Assembly: GCF_963676685.1 (NCBI RefSeq)
Contig: NC_092348.1
Location: 26,883,386 to 26,947,385 of the forward strand
Direction of reading: 5' to 3'
Origin: Mytilus edulis
Lineage: Eukaryota; Mollusca; Bivalvia; Mytilida; Mytilidae
DNA length: 64,000 nt
This document shows, in pieces, positions 46,501 to 52,330 of the stretch (positions within the stretch are counted from its first letter, which is position 1; each line of letters opens with the position of its first letter). Below the pieces are notes generated by a model. It saw only the letters and a program-made list of their open reading frames with translations, made no database searches and was not told the origin of the DNA. The translations under genes were made by a program, and so were the position numbers.

Positions 46501-47599
46501 ATAATTTTAGCAACATAATTGGTCCCTGGATCATTAGTATTTTCTATATTTGAAACTACAATAAAATTAAATCACTTCTTCTAGTGATTAATTTGTACTA
46601 CTTAAATAGGTGATTATTAATTAAAGAAAGACAACTCTTACTTCCAACTTTTATGGATATAATGTTACTTGAGGGGGGATAGGACCTTTATCGGGACTCC
46701 TGGATCGGGTGTTTTTAAGCTCAGGATTTCAGGATTGACCCTTTCGGGATCCGGGTTTTCTTTATTTCGATTTCCGGGACTTTGGTATTTCGAGTTTTTA
46801 AACCGGGGATTTTGTGTTTTTAAGCTTGGGTTTTCGGGATCAGGACCCCTCGTACCCCCTCTCTTACTTGAAACAGTGATTTAGAAAATCACTCATTTAA
46901 GTAAGTCTCCTGACTGTTCAGAGATCAATACAACAGGCAAAGATTACATTCTGACAAAAAATCTATCAAAATCAGTATTTTTGATAATTTTTCATTTTTT
47001 TGTACTTTTATTAACTTTTTTTCTCAAATATTTAAATTTACAAAGTTATCAAAATTTGAAATACACATGAAATACAAAATACCCTTTTAGATAATTCATA
47101 TTATGTTTATTTTCTCTTTATAATTTCCAAATAATTCACCCTGAAATGATGTCAATATTTGACCGTACAATTTATAAAAGCAAGTTTTGGAGTGACAGTT
47201 CAGAAACGTGAGATTGTTGTGAGCCGTTCCAACATTTTGATCAACACCCGTTTGTGTGAAACTTGGGCGGGTCACCGGTTCGCTTGTATAGGGAACAAAT
47301 GCATGACAAATGGATCAAATTTCATGCAGCTATATAAAACATAATTAAAATTGATTAGCATTGGTCATAATAACATGATAATCTGCGAGGGAGGGTTGTA
47401 AATAATTTTTAAAACATAAATTTTACAAGAAAGACAAGATGGCGGAACATAACGATGGAAGAGCACAGCAAGAATCTTGTTCTTCGGATTGCCGTTGAAA
47501 TTAACATATGTTTTTGATTATGGACGAAGAATTGAACTAAATCATGGTTATACTTTCGATCCCAGTACCTGTGAACGTTTCGAGAAATGCATGAGCCAT
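18450..47599 (-). CDS. ZNF341: ZNF341 orthologue, C2H2 zinc-finger transcription factor (12 coding exons)
   Basis: Minus-strand coding sequence joined from 47569-47599, 45661-45741, 41688-41866 (or 41643-41866), 40793-40933, 39794-40034, 38259-38515, 34533-34673, 28329-28463, 24263-24462, 23089-23249, 20964-21164 and 18450-19573. All introns are GT-AG, phases are consistent and the sum is 2892 nt (963 aa). From N to C the protein has an acidic leader, one CxxC finger, a Ser/Thr/Gln-rich linker, two fingers joined by HTGEKP, a proline-rich segment, about ten further fingers, an AT-hook-like GRPKKR and a long acidic/Gln tail. Near-identical blocks to vertebrate ZNF341 (recalled, not searched) include [40 protein letters not shown] and [11 protein letters not shown]. 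In mammals the factor is nuclear and activates STAT1/STAT3 promoters; the same role here is inference. Mammalian length is about 850 aa. Introns are large and full of transposons. Confidence 0.95.
20045..20190 (+). repeat. Fragment of a common mussel-type interspersed repeat
   Basis: CACCTGTCCAAAGTCAGAAG, TTCAGTGGTTGTC and ATTTTGGGGCCCTTTATAG match in order the copies at 24545-24763 and 51470-51810. Confidence 0.55.
20395..20833 (+). repeat. SINE-like repeat (two monomers), copy A
   Basis: Starts AGAATGTGTCC.TAGTA.ACGGATGCCCC, contains CAGTGGACCGTGAAATT twice and CTACCTTGACCAAAAACTT twice, and ends TAGGAGGTGGAGCATAAAAA. The family recurs at 59567-59840. In intron 11, antisense to ZNF341. Confidence 0.7.
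20964..21164 (-). CDS. ZNF341: ZNF341 exon 11, zinc fingers 9, 10 and start of 11
   Basis: Acceptor TTCCAG, donor ACAG|GTTTGT. Two full C2H2 fingers (FQCTIC..RF...HYLKMH and [17 protein letters not shown]) joined by HSGEKPF. The first cysteine of finger 11 ([10 protein letters not shown]) is here; the intron splits that finger, whose second cysteine lies in exon 12. Confidence 0.96.
21200..21397. mobile_element. ~200-bp MITE, TACTGTGGATTCATT family, copy 1
   Basis: Ends TACTG.GGATTCATT and AATGAACTCACAGTA. Internal GTTGGATACCAATTT pairs with its near-complement TTGGTACCCAC. In intron 10. Confidence 0.7.
22036..22292 (-). repeat. SINE-like interspersed repeat
   Basis: On the minus strand it reads TCCCCGTCTGGGATG, GGGACGATAAATGGCTGACC, GAGAGAGCTATATCTCTTGC and GCCGCTACAAGGCAGCACTC. 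I recall this as widespread in mollusc genomes; no tRNA head was identified. Confidence 0.5.
22467..22848. mobile_element. ~380-bp MITE with AGTAGGT ends
   Basis: The left end AGTAGGTCCGTTAAG..CAGATTTTGGCC pairs with the right end GGCCAAAATGGG.TCTTACTGAACCTACT. Intron 10, no ORF. Confidence 0.65.
23089..23249 (-). CDS. ZNF341: ZNF341 exon 10, zinc fingers 7 and 8
   Basis: Acceptor TTGCAG, donor GAAG|GTAAGC. Contains [19 protein letters not shown] and [22 protein letters not shown], both highly similar to vertebrate ZNF341. Confidence 0.96.
23450..23730. mobile_element. 281-bp MITE with TTAAGGTGGTACC ends
   Basis: TTAAGGTGGTACCCAACACT at the left and AGTGTTAGGTACCACCTTAA at the right are inverted copies with one mismatch. 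AT-rich and non-coding. Intron 9. Confidence 0.85.
24263..24462 (-). CDS. ZNF341: ZNF341 exon 9, zinc fingers 5 and 6
   Basis: Acceptor CTATAG, donor CCAAG|GTTTGT; 66 codons plus two bases. Finger 5 has the longer C-x4-C spacing (YKCVQKDC) as in the vertebrate protein, and finger 6 reads YRCHMC...[11 protein letters not shown]. The ORF open at this position extends past the donor into intron sequence. Confidence 0.96.
24520..24763 (+). repeat. Mussel-type interspersed repeat, 3' half
   Basis: AATAAGGCCGTTGGTC, TTGAATTGTTAAACATTGTC, GGGCCTTTTATAGCTGACTA and GAGAGTTGTCTCATTGGCAA match 51625-51800 in order. Intron 8, antisense to the gene. Confidence 0.7.
25205..25440. repeat. GC-rich insert with two palindromes
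   Basis: CGACGAGCTTGCTCGTCG and GGGGCCCGCTCAAGGGCCCC are near-perfect hairpins in an otherwise AT-rich intron. Probably an interspersed repeat; the short ORF over it is incidental. Confidence 0.5.
26455..26628. mobile_element. ~175-bp MITE, GGGGCGGATCCAGG family, copy 1
   Basis: Left CAGGGGCGGATGCAGGAATT, right CCTGGATCCGCCACTG, with G and C homopolymer runs between. Nested in the 2.6-kb element. Confidence 0.7.
27555..27930 (+). repeat. Solo 3' tail of the Penelope-like element
   Basis: GTTATGCGTTTACTTTTCTA, GGCTAGAGGTATA.GGGGAGA, CAAGTCAGGAGCCTCTGGCC, TGAAGGAC.CCTCCGGGTG and TATGGTCGGGTTGT match 50690-51033 in order. 5'-truncated insertion in intron 8. Confidence 0.8.
28005..28128. mobile_element. 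~125-bp MITE, GGGGCGGATCCAGG family, copy 2
   Basis: AGGCGTATCCAGGGGGCCCC at the left, AGTTCTGGATCCGCCACTG at the right. Just downstream of exon 8 in intron 8. Confidence 0.65.
28329..28463 (-). CDS. ZNF341: ZNF341 exon 8, zinc finger 4
   Basis: 45 codons, phase 0, acceptor TTTCAG and donor CAG|GTAAAG. It encodes [22 protein letters not shown], one C2H2 finger corresponding to the vertebrate DSSYLCQFC...FQLKSHM finger. Confidence 0.95.
28649..28788. repeat. Short fold-back in intron 7
   Basis: AGGGGGAAGGAAGACACTTT and the near-complementary AAAGTGCCTTCCTTCCCCCC border a ~100-bp loop, 20 bp from the left end of the 5-kb element. Confidence 0.55.
31300..31936 (+). pseudogene. Decayed repeat-protein ORF with 9-residue DGDVPVSQS units
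   Basis: A 27-bp coding-type minisatellite (about 31345-31860) reads DGDVPVSQS with variants [18 protein letters not shown] and DGDNPISLA. Frame changes and stops break it; the longest open part is 31649-31936 (95 codons). A candidate start at 31300 ([17 protein letters not shown]) is one frame off the repeats. Product unknown; acidic and Ser-rich. Inside the 5-kb element, so possibly element-encoded. Confidence 0.4.
32140..32262 (+). repeat. Common mussel-type interspersed repeat fragment
   Basis: ATACCAGAATTGAAATTTTG, CCAGAAACGC.TTTCGT, ACAAAAGACTATTCAGTGAC and AAGGCCAAATAAAGTTGA. I recall this block as frequent in mussel sequences. Confidence 0.45.
34243..34465. mobile_element. MITE, TACTGTGGATTCATT family, copy 2
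   Basis: The right end AATAATGAATCCACAGTA is clear; internal TGTGGTTCACCTGTACCC and TTGGTATCCAACC match the other copies. The left terminus is eroded. It ends ~70 bp downstream of exon 7. Confidence 0.7.
34533..34673 (-). CDS. ZNF341: ZNF341 exon 7, proline-rich linker
   Basis: 47 codons in phase 0, acceptor CCCAAG and donor ATG|GTAAGC. It starts VWPTGAGS, matching the VWP that follows finger 3 in the vertebrate protein, then has a run of six prolines and an acidic end. Other frames here give longer ORFs on both strands, but only this frame joins the neighbouring exons. Confidence 0.88.
34705..34815. mobile_element. MITE, TACTGTGGATTCATT family, truncated copy 3
   Basis: TACTGTCGATTCATTTAATT then TTGTGGTTAACCTGTATCC; right end missing. 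About 30 bp upstream of exon 7. Confidence 0.55.
35005..37700. mobile_element. 2.7-kb non-autonomous Tc1/mariner-like element
   Basis: The 48-bp ends (35005-35052 and the complement of 37653-37700) agree at 46 positions: TACAGTAC.GGTAGGGACTT, then ATTTTTATGGATG.CTTAAT, then CCGTCTAG. Ends beginning CAGTAC flanked by TA suggest the TA-target Tc1/mariner group (inference). The interior is AT-rich with an A/T tandem stretch at 35230-35310, an old CGGGATTTCGGG-type insert at 36686-36838, and no transposase ORF. Intron 6. Confidence 0.8.
36686..36838 (+). repeat. CGGGATTTCGGGATT repeat, copy 1
   Basis: CGGGATTTCGGGATTAACCC, TTTCGGGATC.GGG, GTTTTTAAGCCCGGGATTTC, GATCCGGACCCCT. Same order as at 46668-46862. 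Confidence 0.7.
37860..38258 (-). repeat. Five decayed tandem copies of the exon 6 3' end plus donor
   Basis: ACACAAGGTATG-type donor sequences recur at about 37864, 37931, 38012, 38094 and 38173, with the real donor at 38257. Each unit (~80 bp) reads on the gene strand TGTGCCTTCGCTCAGAAATC, a variant of the [10 protein letters not shown] codons, then AATGT(T)AAAAAAACACATGT and the donor. Frameshifts in the A run and lost cysteines make the copies non-functional as fingers. Confidence 0.9.
38259..38515 (-). CDS. ZNF341: ZNF341 exon 6, zinc fingers 2 and 3
   Basis: Acceptor TTTCAG, donor AAG|GTAGGT, 85 codons after completing a split glycine. A basic stretch ([13 protein letters not shown]) leads into two C2H2 fingers with the linker HTGEKPF. 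The fingers are almost identical to vertebrate ZNF341 ([14 protein letters not shown] and [14 protein letters not shown]). The last ~50 nt and the donor recur as a decayed tandem array immediately downstream. Confidence 0.97.
39092..39337. repeat. 79-bp tandem repeat, three copies
   Basis: GTTTTTCTCATTGCTGAAGG recurs at 39092, 39171 and 39250 and begins again at 39329. It appears to be amplified from the mussel-type interspersed repeat (ATTGCTGAAGG..C.TAC-type segment). Intron 5. Confidence 0.85.
39595..39705 (+). repeat. Fragment of mussel-type interspersed repeat
   Basis: GTTGTTCAGTGTGAGCCAAG ... TTGTCTCTTAGGCATTCATA ... CATCTTCTTATATTTATT. Intron 5, near exon 5. Confidence 0.4.
39794..40034 (-). 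CDS. ZNF341: ZNF341 exon 5
   Basis: Acceptor TCACAG, donor GCTG|GTTTGT. 80 codons plus one base, giving a Ser/Thr/Gln/Asn-rich low-complexity linker (starts [10 protein letters not shown], ends KPSPTKA). Similarity to the vertebrate protein is low here; placement rests on exact splice phases and an uninterrupted frame. Confidence 0.85.
40793..40933 (-). CDS. ZNF341: ZNF341 exon 4
   Basis: 47 codons, phase 0 at both ends, acceptor TTGTAG and donor CTT|GTAAGT. It encodes a linker with [19 protein letters not shown], aligning to the vertebrate stretch before the polyproline region. No zinc finger. Partial decayed copies lie just upstream in intron 3. Confidence 0.9.
40970..41092 (-). repeat. 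Two partial decayed copies of ZNF341 exon 4
   Basis: Copy at about 40971-41039 reads [20 protein letters not shown] then QNLVLS on the gene strand, against [20 protein letters not shown] in the exon. A second at about 41046-41092 keeps [11 protein letters not shown]. Both lack the C-terminal part of the exon and are in intron 3. Confidence 0.85.
41095..41490. repeat. Degenerate ~45-bp tandem repeat
   Basis: GTTCTATGACATGGATTTG with GCCCCTTGGTCATGT-type spacers repeats about nine times with much variation. A 193-codon minus ORF over it is a product of the repeat. Intron 3. Confidence 0.75.
41643..41866 (-). CDS. ZNF341: ZNF341 exon 3, first zinc finger, two possible donors
   Basis: Acceptor TTACAG, then [19 protein letters not shown] and the rest of an atypical CxxC...H...C finger, as in the vertebrate protein. 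Two identical donors CAG|GTTTGT occur, one after 41688 and one after 41643. They are 45 nt apart and both in phase 0, so 15 residues are optional. The two donor regions are recognisable tandem copies (VNRAPQLMQ versus VNSASQLVQ). Confidence 0.9.
41996..42772. repeat. 34-bp minisatellite, about 22 copies
   Basis: Unit CATTAACAATCATTACGATC plus ACTCCATCATTGTC. Copies vary mainly at ATCATT/ATCGTT/ATGATT. Each holds ATTGT..ATTAACAAT, a short inverted repeat. Intron 2, 130 bp upstream of exon 3. Confidence 0.97.
42890..44135 (+). mobile_element. HINE/pearl-like element with ~150-bp tandem core and terminal hairpin
   Basis: AACCATGAAAATGAGGTCAA recurs at about 43035, 43182, 43333, 43481, 43628, 43775 and 43930 (147-155-bp period). 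The 5' part has CACACGCTGAAATGTCTCGC. The 3' end is the hairpin GTCGAGCTTTCTGCAAC / GTTGCAGGCTCGAC at about 44098-44131, after a GCC-rich stretch. A tandem core plus end hairpin is typical of bivalve pearl elements, now grouped with Helitron-derived HINEs (from memory). Non-coding. Intron 2. Confidence 0.7.
45140..45460 (+). pseudogene. FLYWCH-type zinc-finger relic, probably from a MULE-like transposon
   Basis: Plus frame reads DGFLYHF, then [16 protein letters not shown], then a stop at 45269. Gly-Phe-x-Tyr ... Trp-x-Cys-x5-Cys-x-Ala-Arg is the FLYWCH pattern. The final His pair is lost, but [20 protein letters not shown] in another frame resembles the linker that follows such domains in MULE transposon proteins. 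Antisense in intron 2; decayed. Confidence 0.55.
45661..45741 (-). CDS. ZNF341: ZNF341 exon 2
   Basis: Acceptor TTGTAG, donor CAG|GTATGT. It encodes about 26 residues beginning [14 protein letters not shown], matching the conserved vertebrate N-terminal block GMD.QT..AVQSLL. Enters in phase 1, leaves in phase 1. Confidence 0.92.
46668..46862 (+). repeat. CGGGATTTCGGGATT repeat, copy 2
   Basis: TCAGGATTGACCCTTTCGGG, ATCCGGGTTTTC, GTTTTTAA.CCGGGGATTTT, GGGATCAGGACCCCT. Intron 1; the 71-codon ORF over it is incidental. Confidence 0.7.
47569..47599 (-). CDS. ZNF341: ZNF341 exon 1 (start codon)
   Basis: Encodes [10 protein letters not shown] plus one base, then a donor AG|GTACTG. The ATG has A at -3 and G at +4, a good Kozak context. 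The reading resembles the vertebrate N-terminus (MA....FE...GM) and its phase 1 end fits exon 2. An out-of-frame ATG lies 7 nt upstream. This start was chosen because it is the only short ORF upstream of exon 2 with matching phase, donor and family N-terminus. Confidence 0.75.
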
Positions 47600-47626
47600 T
47601 TTTCATAATGCTCTGCAAACTTCAGT

Positions 47627-48034
47627 ATGCAAATTAGGCGGAAACTGTCTAACATATCAAAGGGGAAGTAATTATAATTACGCGGGATATTCAATGTGTA
47701 TATTTTGCGTTTTTTATTGTTTATAGCTCAAATTATTATCAATTTACATGGCGATTTTATTTAAGGAATGACTGTTATATTTTTTCGTCTATGAAGAAAT
47801 AACATAAAAAAAATATGGTGCACACTGAATAACGCGCGAAGCGGGTTATTTAACAGTGTGCACCACATTTTTTATGTTATTTCGAATAGATAGAAAAAAT
47901 ATTACAGTCATTTCTTATAATTTAATTCTAAATTCTATTTTAAACCGTAGAAAACCATGAAAAAACGTTGATGACGTCACGGTCACATTACTTAATTATT
48001 TCTATGGGCTGATAACAAAATAACGTCAGCCAAT
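47627..48034 (-). promoter_or_regulatory. ZNF341 upstream region with octamer, CRE and CCAAT motifs
   Basis: An octamer ATGCAAAT sits at 47627-47634, 28 bp upstream of the ATG. A perfect CRE palindrome TGACGTCA is at 47972-47979 and a CCAAT box (CCAATCAG) at 48030. The CRE and CCAAT fall beside a fold-back repeat and may belong to that repeat rather than to the gene. No TATA box or transcription start could be fixed. Confidence 0.35.
47763..47917. mobile_element. ~155-bp fold-back element upstream of ZNF341
   Basis: Arms AAGGAATGACTGTTATATTT ... GAAATAACATAAAAAA ... TGGTGCACACTG and their complements CAGTGTGCACCA ... TTTTTTATGTTATTTC ... AATATTACAGTCATTTCTT enclose AATAACGCGCGAAGCGGGTTATT. 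Lies ~160 bp upstream of the start codon. Confidence 0.85.
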
Positions 48035-48409
48035 CAGAAGACGCGTTACATCCAAAATTAAATTATTAGCGAATTAATTATCCCCTATCTAGTTATCCAT
48101 ATTAAGGTACGAAAAGAAAACAGAGACATCAATAAAATAAACACGTCTCTGGTGTGGACGGTAATGTTGATCAATGTTGTTTTTTTTACTGATAAGGGAA
48201 TCACAAAAAACAAGATGAGATTTTAAAAATGAAAAAAAAATAATCAGTGCAAACCAAGATCGATAGATCGATGGAGTCACAGGCTCTTGTGTGCAAGATT
48301 TAAAAAAAATCATTGTTAATTGAATATTTCGGCAATTTAGGCTCAGGCTGAAAACTAACTGAGAGACCTGAGACTCAGTACAATTTATTCTCCTATTTAT
48401 TTGTATTGT

Positions 48410-48900
48410 AGTCCTGTAATGGTAATGTTGTGTTGTCATTTTAATGTTATATTTAACATGGCCATAAAAGAGGGAGGTTTGGCTTGCCACAGAACAAGGT
48501 TCAACCCACCATTTTTTCCCGAGTTTAAAAAATGTCCTGTACCAAGTCAGGAATATGATCATTGTTATTAAGTTCGTTTCTGTGTGTGTTACAATTTAAT
48601 GTTGTGTTTCTTTTGAGTCGTTTGTTTCCTCTTATATTTGAGTGCGATTCACATTATTATAAGACGTGTCACGGTTCTTTTCTATCCCAAACTCATGTAT
48701 TTAGTTTGATGTTATATTTGTTATTCTAATCGGATTTTGTCTAATTCTTAGTTCGTTTGTACATTTTAATGTTGTGTCGTCATTCTCCTCTTATATTTAA
48801 TGCGTTTCCCTCGGTTTCGGTTTGTGACCCGGATTTGTTTTTTTCTATCGATTTATGAGTTTTGAACATCGGTATATTACTGTTGCCTTTATTTATCAGT
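48410..48900 (+). repeat. Penelope-type 3' tail (possible pseudo-LTR)
   Basis: GGGAGGTTTGGCTTGCCACA ... CCAAGTCAGGAATATG ... GATTTATGAGTTTTGAACAT ... TACTGTTGCCTTTATTTAT. Immediately 5' of the reverse-transcriptase remnant, as expected for the tandem or terminal-repeat arrangement of Penelope-like elements, or simply a separate insertion. Confidence 0.6.
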
Positions 48901-49219
48901 TTTGCCGGATGTATTTATCCACTCTGAAAATATCCCCTACTATACAATCACAATTAAAAACTATATTAATTTCTCGAAATTTAATGGATGGTTTGAGCAG
49001 AGCCAATCTGATTAAAATCCAGCTCTATCGGAACTCGCGCGCTCATAACAAAATCAGATTTCTATATTTGATAAGTTTGGAGCAGAACAGAACTTGTGCT
49101 TAATTGAATAAATTCACAACTTGTCTTGCCTAAGATCTAAACATGTCATAGCTAAGTTAATAGAAACTTTACCATTTAAATCTCCACGTTTTGGGCACTC
49201 GTTCATTCTTATATTGAGT

Positions 49220-50160
49220 GTTAAAACAGATATACGTAATAATAAATTGTTTAAATAACTATATATATAAGGCCTTTGAAAATAGTGGAATTAATTACTT
49301 TTGGAATGTCAAAAATTCGTTGGATGTACTTGATAAATTTCATGCATATATTGGTGATTTTGAATCTGTTCAAAGTTTTGATTTTTCTACCCTATATACC
49401 ACTTTGCCTCATATTCTTATTAAGAAAAAATTCACATCCCTAATTGACTGGGCATTTAAAAAGTCAGAATCCGAGTACATATGTTCAAACTCTTTTAGTA
49501 GCAATAAACAAAAGAACTATGTCAATTGGACATGTTTTGATACTATATCTGCGCTTGAATTTTCACTTGATAACATTTTTGTTCGGTTTGGAGATTCCGT
49601 ATATGTCAAGTTATTGGAATTCCAATGGGGACTAACTGTGCACCACTTGTTGCGGACCTGTTTTTGTATTGTTATGAGTTACAATTTATGACTAAATTTA
49701 GCAAACACCCATCGAAACAACATTTGATACAAAAATTTAACAATACTTTTAGATATTTGGATGATATATTGGCTCTCAATAATGACGACTTCAGTATGTA
49801 TATTAAAGAAATTTATCCTGTTGAACTTACTTTAAATAAAGCTAATACTAACAATGACCACTGCCCTTTCCTCGATCTTGATATCTATATCAATTAACGG
49901 GAAGCTCAATACCAAAATTTATAAGAAAAGAGATGATTTTTCAATTTTAGATGGTGACGTTCCCTTGTTATGGTGTTTATATATCTCAACTTGTACGATT
50001 CGCTCGTGTATGTAACAACGTATTAGATTTTAGCGAGAGAAATTTATGTATCACTGAAAAATTATTACACCAGGGTTTTCGATATCACAAACTAGTCAAA
50101 ACATTTACTAAATTTTATCATCGGTATAAGGAAATAATTCGTAAATATAACTCAACATAA
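49220..50160 (+). pseudogene. Penelope-like reverse transcriptase, frameshifted
   Basis: Three frames together give an RT: 49218-49613 with NYFWNVKNSLDVLDK and SFDFSTLYTTLPH; 49605-49897 with QVIGIPMGTNCAP, ADLFLYCYE and the catalytic FRYLDDI, then HCPFLDLDIYI; 49951-50160 with GVYISQLVRFARVCNN and YHKLVKTFTKFYHRY. Breaks occur near 49610 and at 49897-49950. RYLDDI and SFDFSTLYTT are typical of Penelope-like elements. A further C-terminal piece (PLNRLIKKGYSYDTVDRSLK) is readable at about 50285-50350. Not functional as it stands. Confidence 0.85.
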
Positions 50161-50639
50161 AATTGAGAATGGAAATGGGGAATGTGTGCAGACATCTTAT
50201 ACGTTTAGGTATTTAACATCCAATCTTTTATGGTAATATTCTTTACAAAGCACAACAATGTCAGTATTCACCTCAAAAGCTTACAAAACCTTTAAACAGA
50301 CTTATTAAGAAGGGATATAGTTACGATACTGTCGACAGGTCATTAAAGATTTCATGTTTTGGCTTTAATATTGATTCACTTATAGGGAACTAAACACATT
50401 TATTTAAAAAAAAATACAGTGTTGGCATGACACGGGTTATGTTCTTCTCATATATTTTATGATAGTATGATACTAAACCCTTAACGGAAGGGATTGTGCC
50501 TGATATTCATATGACGAAGACACAATCTTTCAATCAGTTTAATTGAGGTCTGGAGCTGGAATGTTAGTTAACTGCTAGTATAGTCTGTTGTTATTTATGT
50601 ATTATTGTCATATTGTTTATTTTCTTTTGTTACATATTC

Positions 50640-51035
50640 TGACATCGGACTCGGACTTCTCTTGAACTGAATTTTAATGTGCGTATTTTTATGCGTTTAC
50701 TTTTCTTCATTGGCTAGAGGTATAAGGGGAGATCTTATAAACATGTTAAACCCCGCCGCAATTTTGCGCCTGTCCCAAGTCAGGAGCCTCTGGCCTTTGT
50801 TAGTCTTGTATGATTTTTAATTTTAATTTCTTGTGTATAATTCGGAGTTGAATATGACGTCCATTAATTATTATCACTGAACTAGTACACATTTTTTAAG
50901 GGGCAAGCTGAAGGACAACTCCGGGTGCGGGAGTTTCTCGCTACATTGAAGACCCATTGGTGGCCTTCGGCTGTTGTCTACTCTATGGTCGGGTTGTCGC
51001 TTTGACACATTCCCCATTTCCTTTCTCAATTTTAT
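50640..51035 (+). repeat. 3' tail of the Penelope-like element
   Basis: GACATCGGACTCGGACTTCT through GGCTAGAGGTATA, CAAGTCAGGAGCCTCTGGCC and TATGGTCGGGTTGTC to the end CATTCCCCATTTCC.TTCTC. The same tail stands alone at 27555-27930. Confidence 0.8.
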
Positions 51036-51439
51036 GTACACTTTTCACAAATGTATCATATACATGTACTATAACTAGATGCCAGAACTGTTTTCATTCT
51101 CATCAGACTATGTTTTCCGCAGAGGTTTGCGCACTTTTCCAATCACGATTCGATTTTGGGTCAAATTTCAGTGTTCAATACATGGCGATGATGCGTTGGA
51201 ATTTGTCCATTCCTGAATAGTCGGAATAAGTTATTTTAGGTAGTACTTAGTCTTAGATGAATGCTTTTTTTTTAGTTGTTAGTGGCTTTGAACTAGCAGT
51301 CAGTAATTAACTTTGAGTACTCTCAGATCTGTATACGTACCTAGTGTCTTTTTGTTGTTGGGATGTACAAGTACCCGGCTTCGTCCACTTGTATTTTTGT
51401 CCATCTGATGAGTTAAGCCTTTTCAACTGATTTTTATAG

Positions 51440-51812
51440 GTCGGTAGTATGTTGTACTGGTATACCACTGCCCCAGGTTAAGAGAGGGTTGGGATCCCGC
51501 TAACAAGTTTAACCCCGCCACATTATGTATGTATGTGCCTGTCCCAAGTCTGGAACCTGTAATTCAGTGGTTGTCGTTTGTTTATTTGTTACATATTTGT
51601 TTTTCGTTCATTTTTTGTACATAAATAAGGCCGTTAGTTTTCTCGTTTGAATTGTTTTACATTGTCATTTCGGGGCCTTTTATAGCTGATTATGCGGTAT
51701 GGGCTTTGCTCATTGTTGAAGGTCGTACGGTGACCTAAAGTTCAAGTGTGTCATTTTGGTCTGTTGTGGAGAGTTGTCTCATTGGCAATCATACCACATC
51801 TTCTTTTTTTTA
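51440..51812 (+). repeat. Mussel-type interspersed repeat, long copy
   Basis: GGTATACCACTGCCCCAGGT, TTTAACCCCGCCACATTATG, GGCCGTTAGTTTTCTCG, GAGAGTTGTCTCATTGGCAA, CATACCACATCTTCTTTTT. Fuller version of the family seen at 20045 and 24520. Confidence 0.7.
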
Positions 51813-51814
51813 TA

Positions 51815-52330
51815 TCCATACAGATGTAGACATTTGTCAATTAACTTCTAAATGTTCTAATCACATAGAGCACTTTTTTACAACTTCACTATATTTCAGA
51901 TATATATGTTCCATACAGATATGGACATTTTTTTGATTGGCATTTGAGTGTGGCTGTGGGCTTTTGTCCATTCACATCTCAAGTGTTTCATATATGTGCT
52001 TGCACAAGAGTTGGCGCTTGTCAATTCACATTTTTAAGTGTCCCATACATGTATGGGCATGTGCTTGCCAATTTACGACTGATTTGTATACAGTTCTAAG
52101 TTTTCCATGAAGGTGTGGAGTTTTCCAATTTCAAACTCGATTTTGTTTCGAGATAATCTAATTAAGTGTGTTAGGCATGCGTCCATTTGTGAATCATTTT
52201 GTGAATTGAAGAAGTCTAAGTGTTGCACACACGTTTTGGGATTTGTCAGTTGACTTATCTAAGGGTTCTATTTGAGATTTTTCATACACAACTTTACCTT
52301 GAAAAGAAATCACATATAGGGTTCATTCAT
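51815..52330. repeat. Degenerate ~75-bp tandem repeat
   Basis: Variants of CCATACAGATATGGACATTTGTC.ATT.ACATTT..AAGTGTT recur six or seven times with heavy divergence. Weakly similar wording appears at 44690-44840. Confidence 0.4.

Noticed and set aside
48089..48562. 157-codon minus ORF
   Set aside because: It lies over a Penelope-type 3' tail on the opposite strand and has no recognisable domain.
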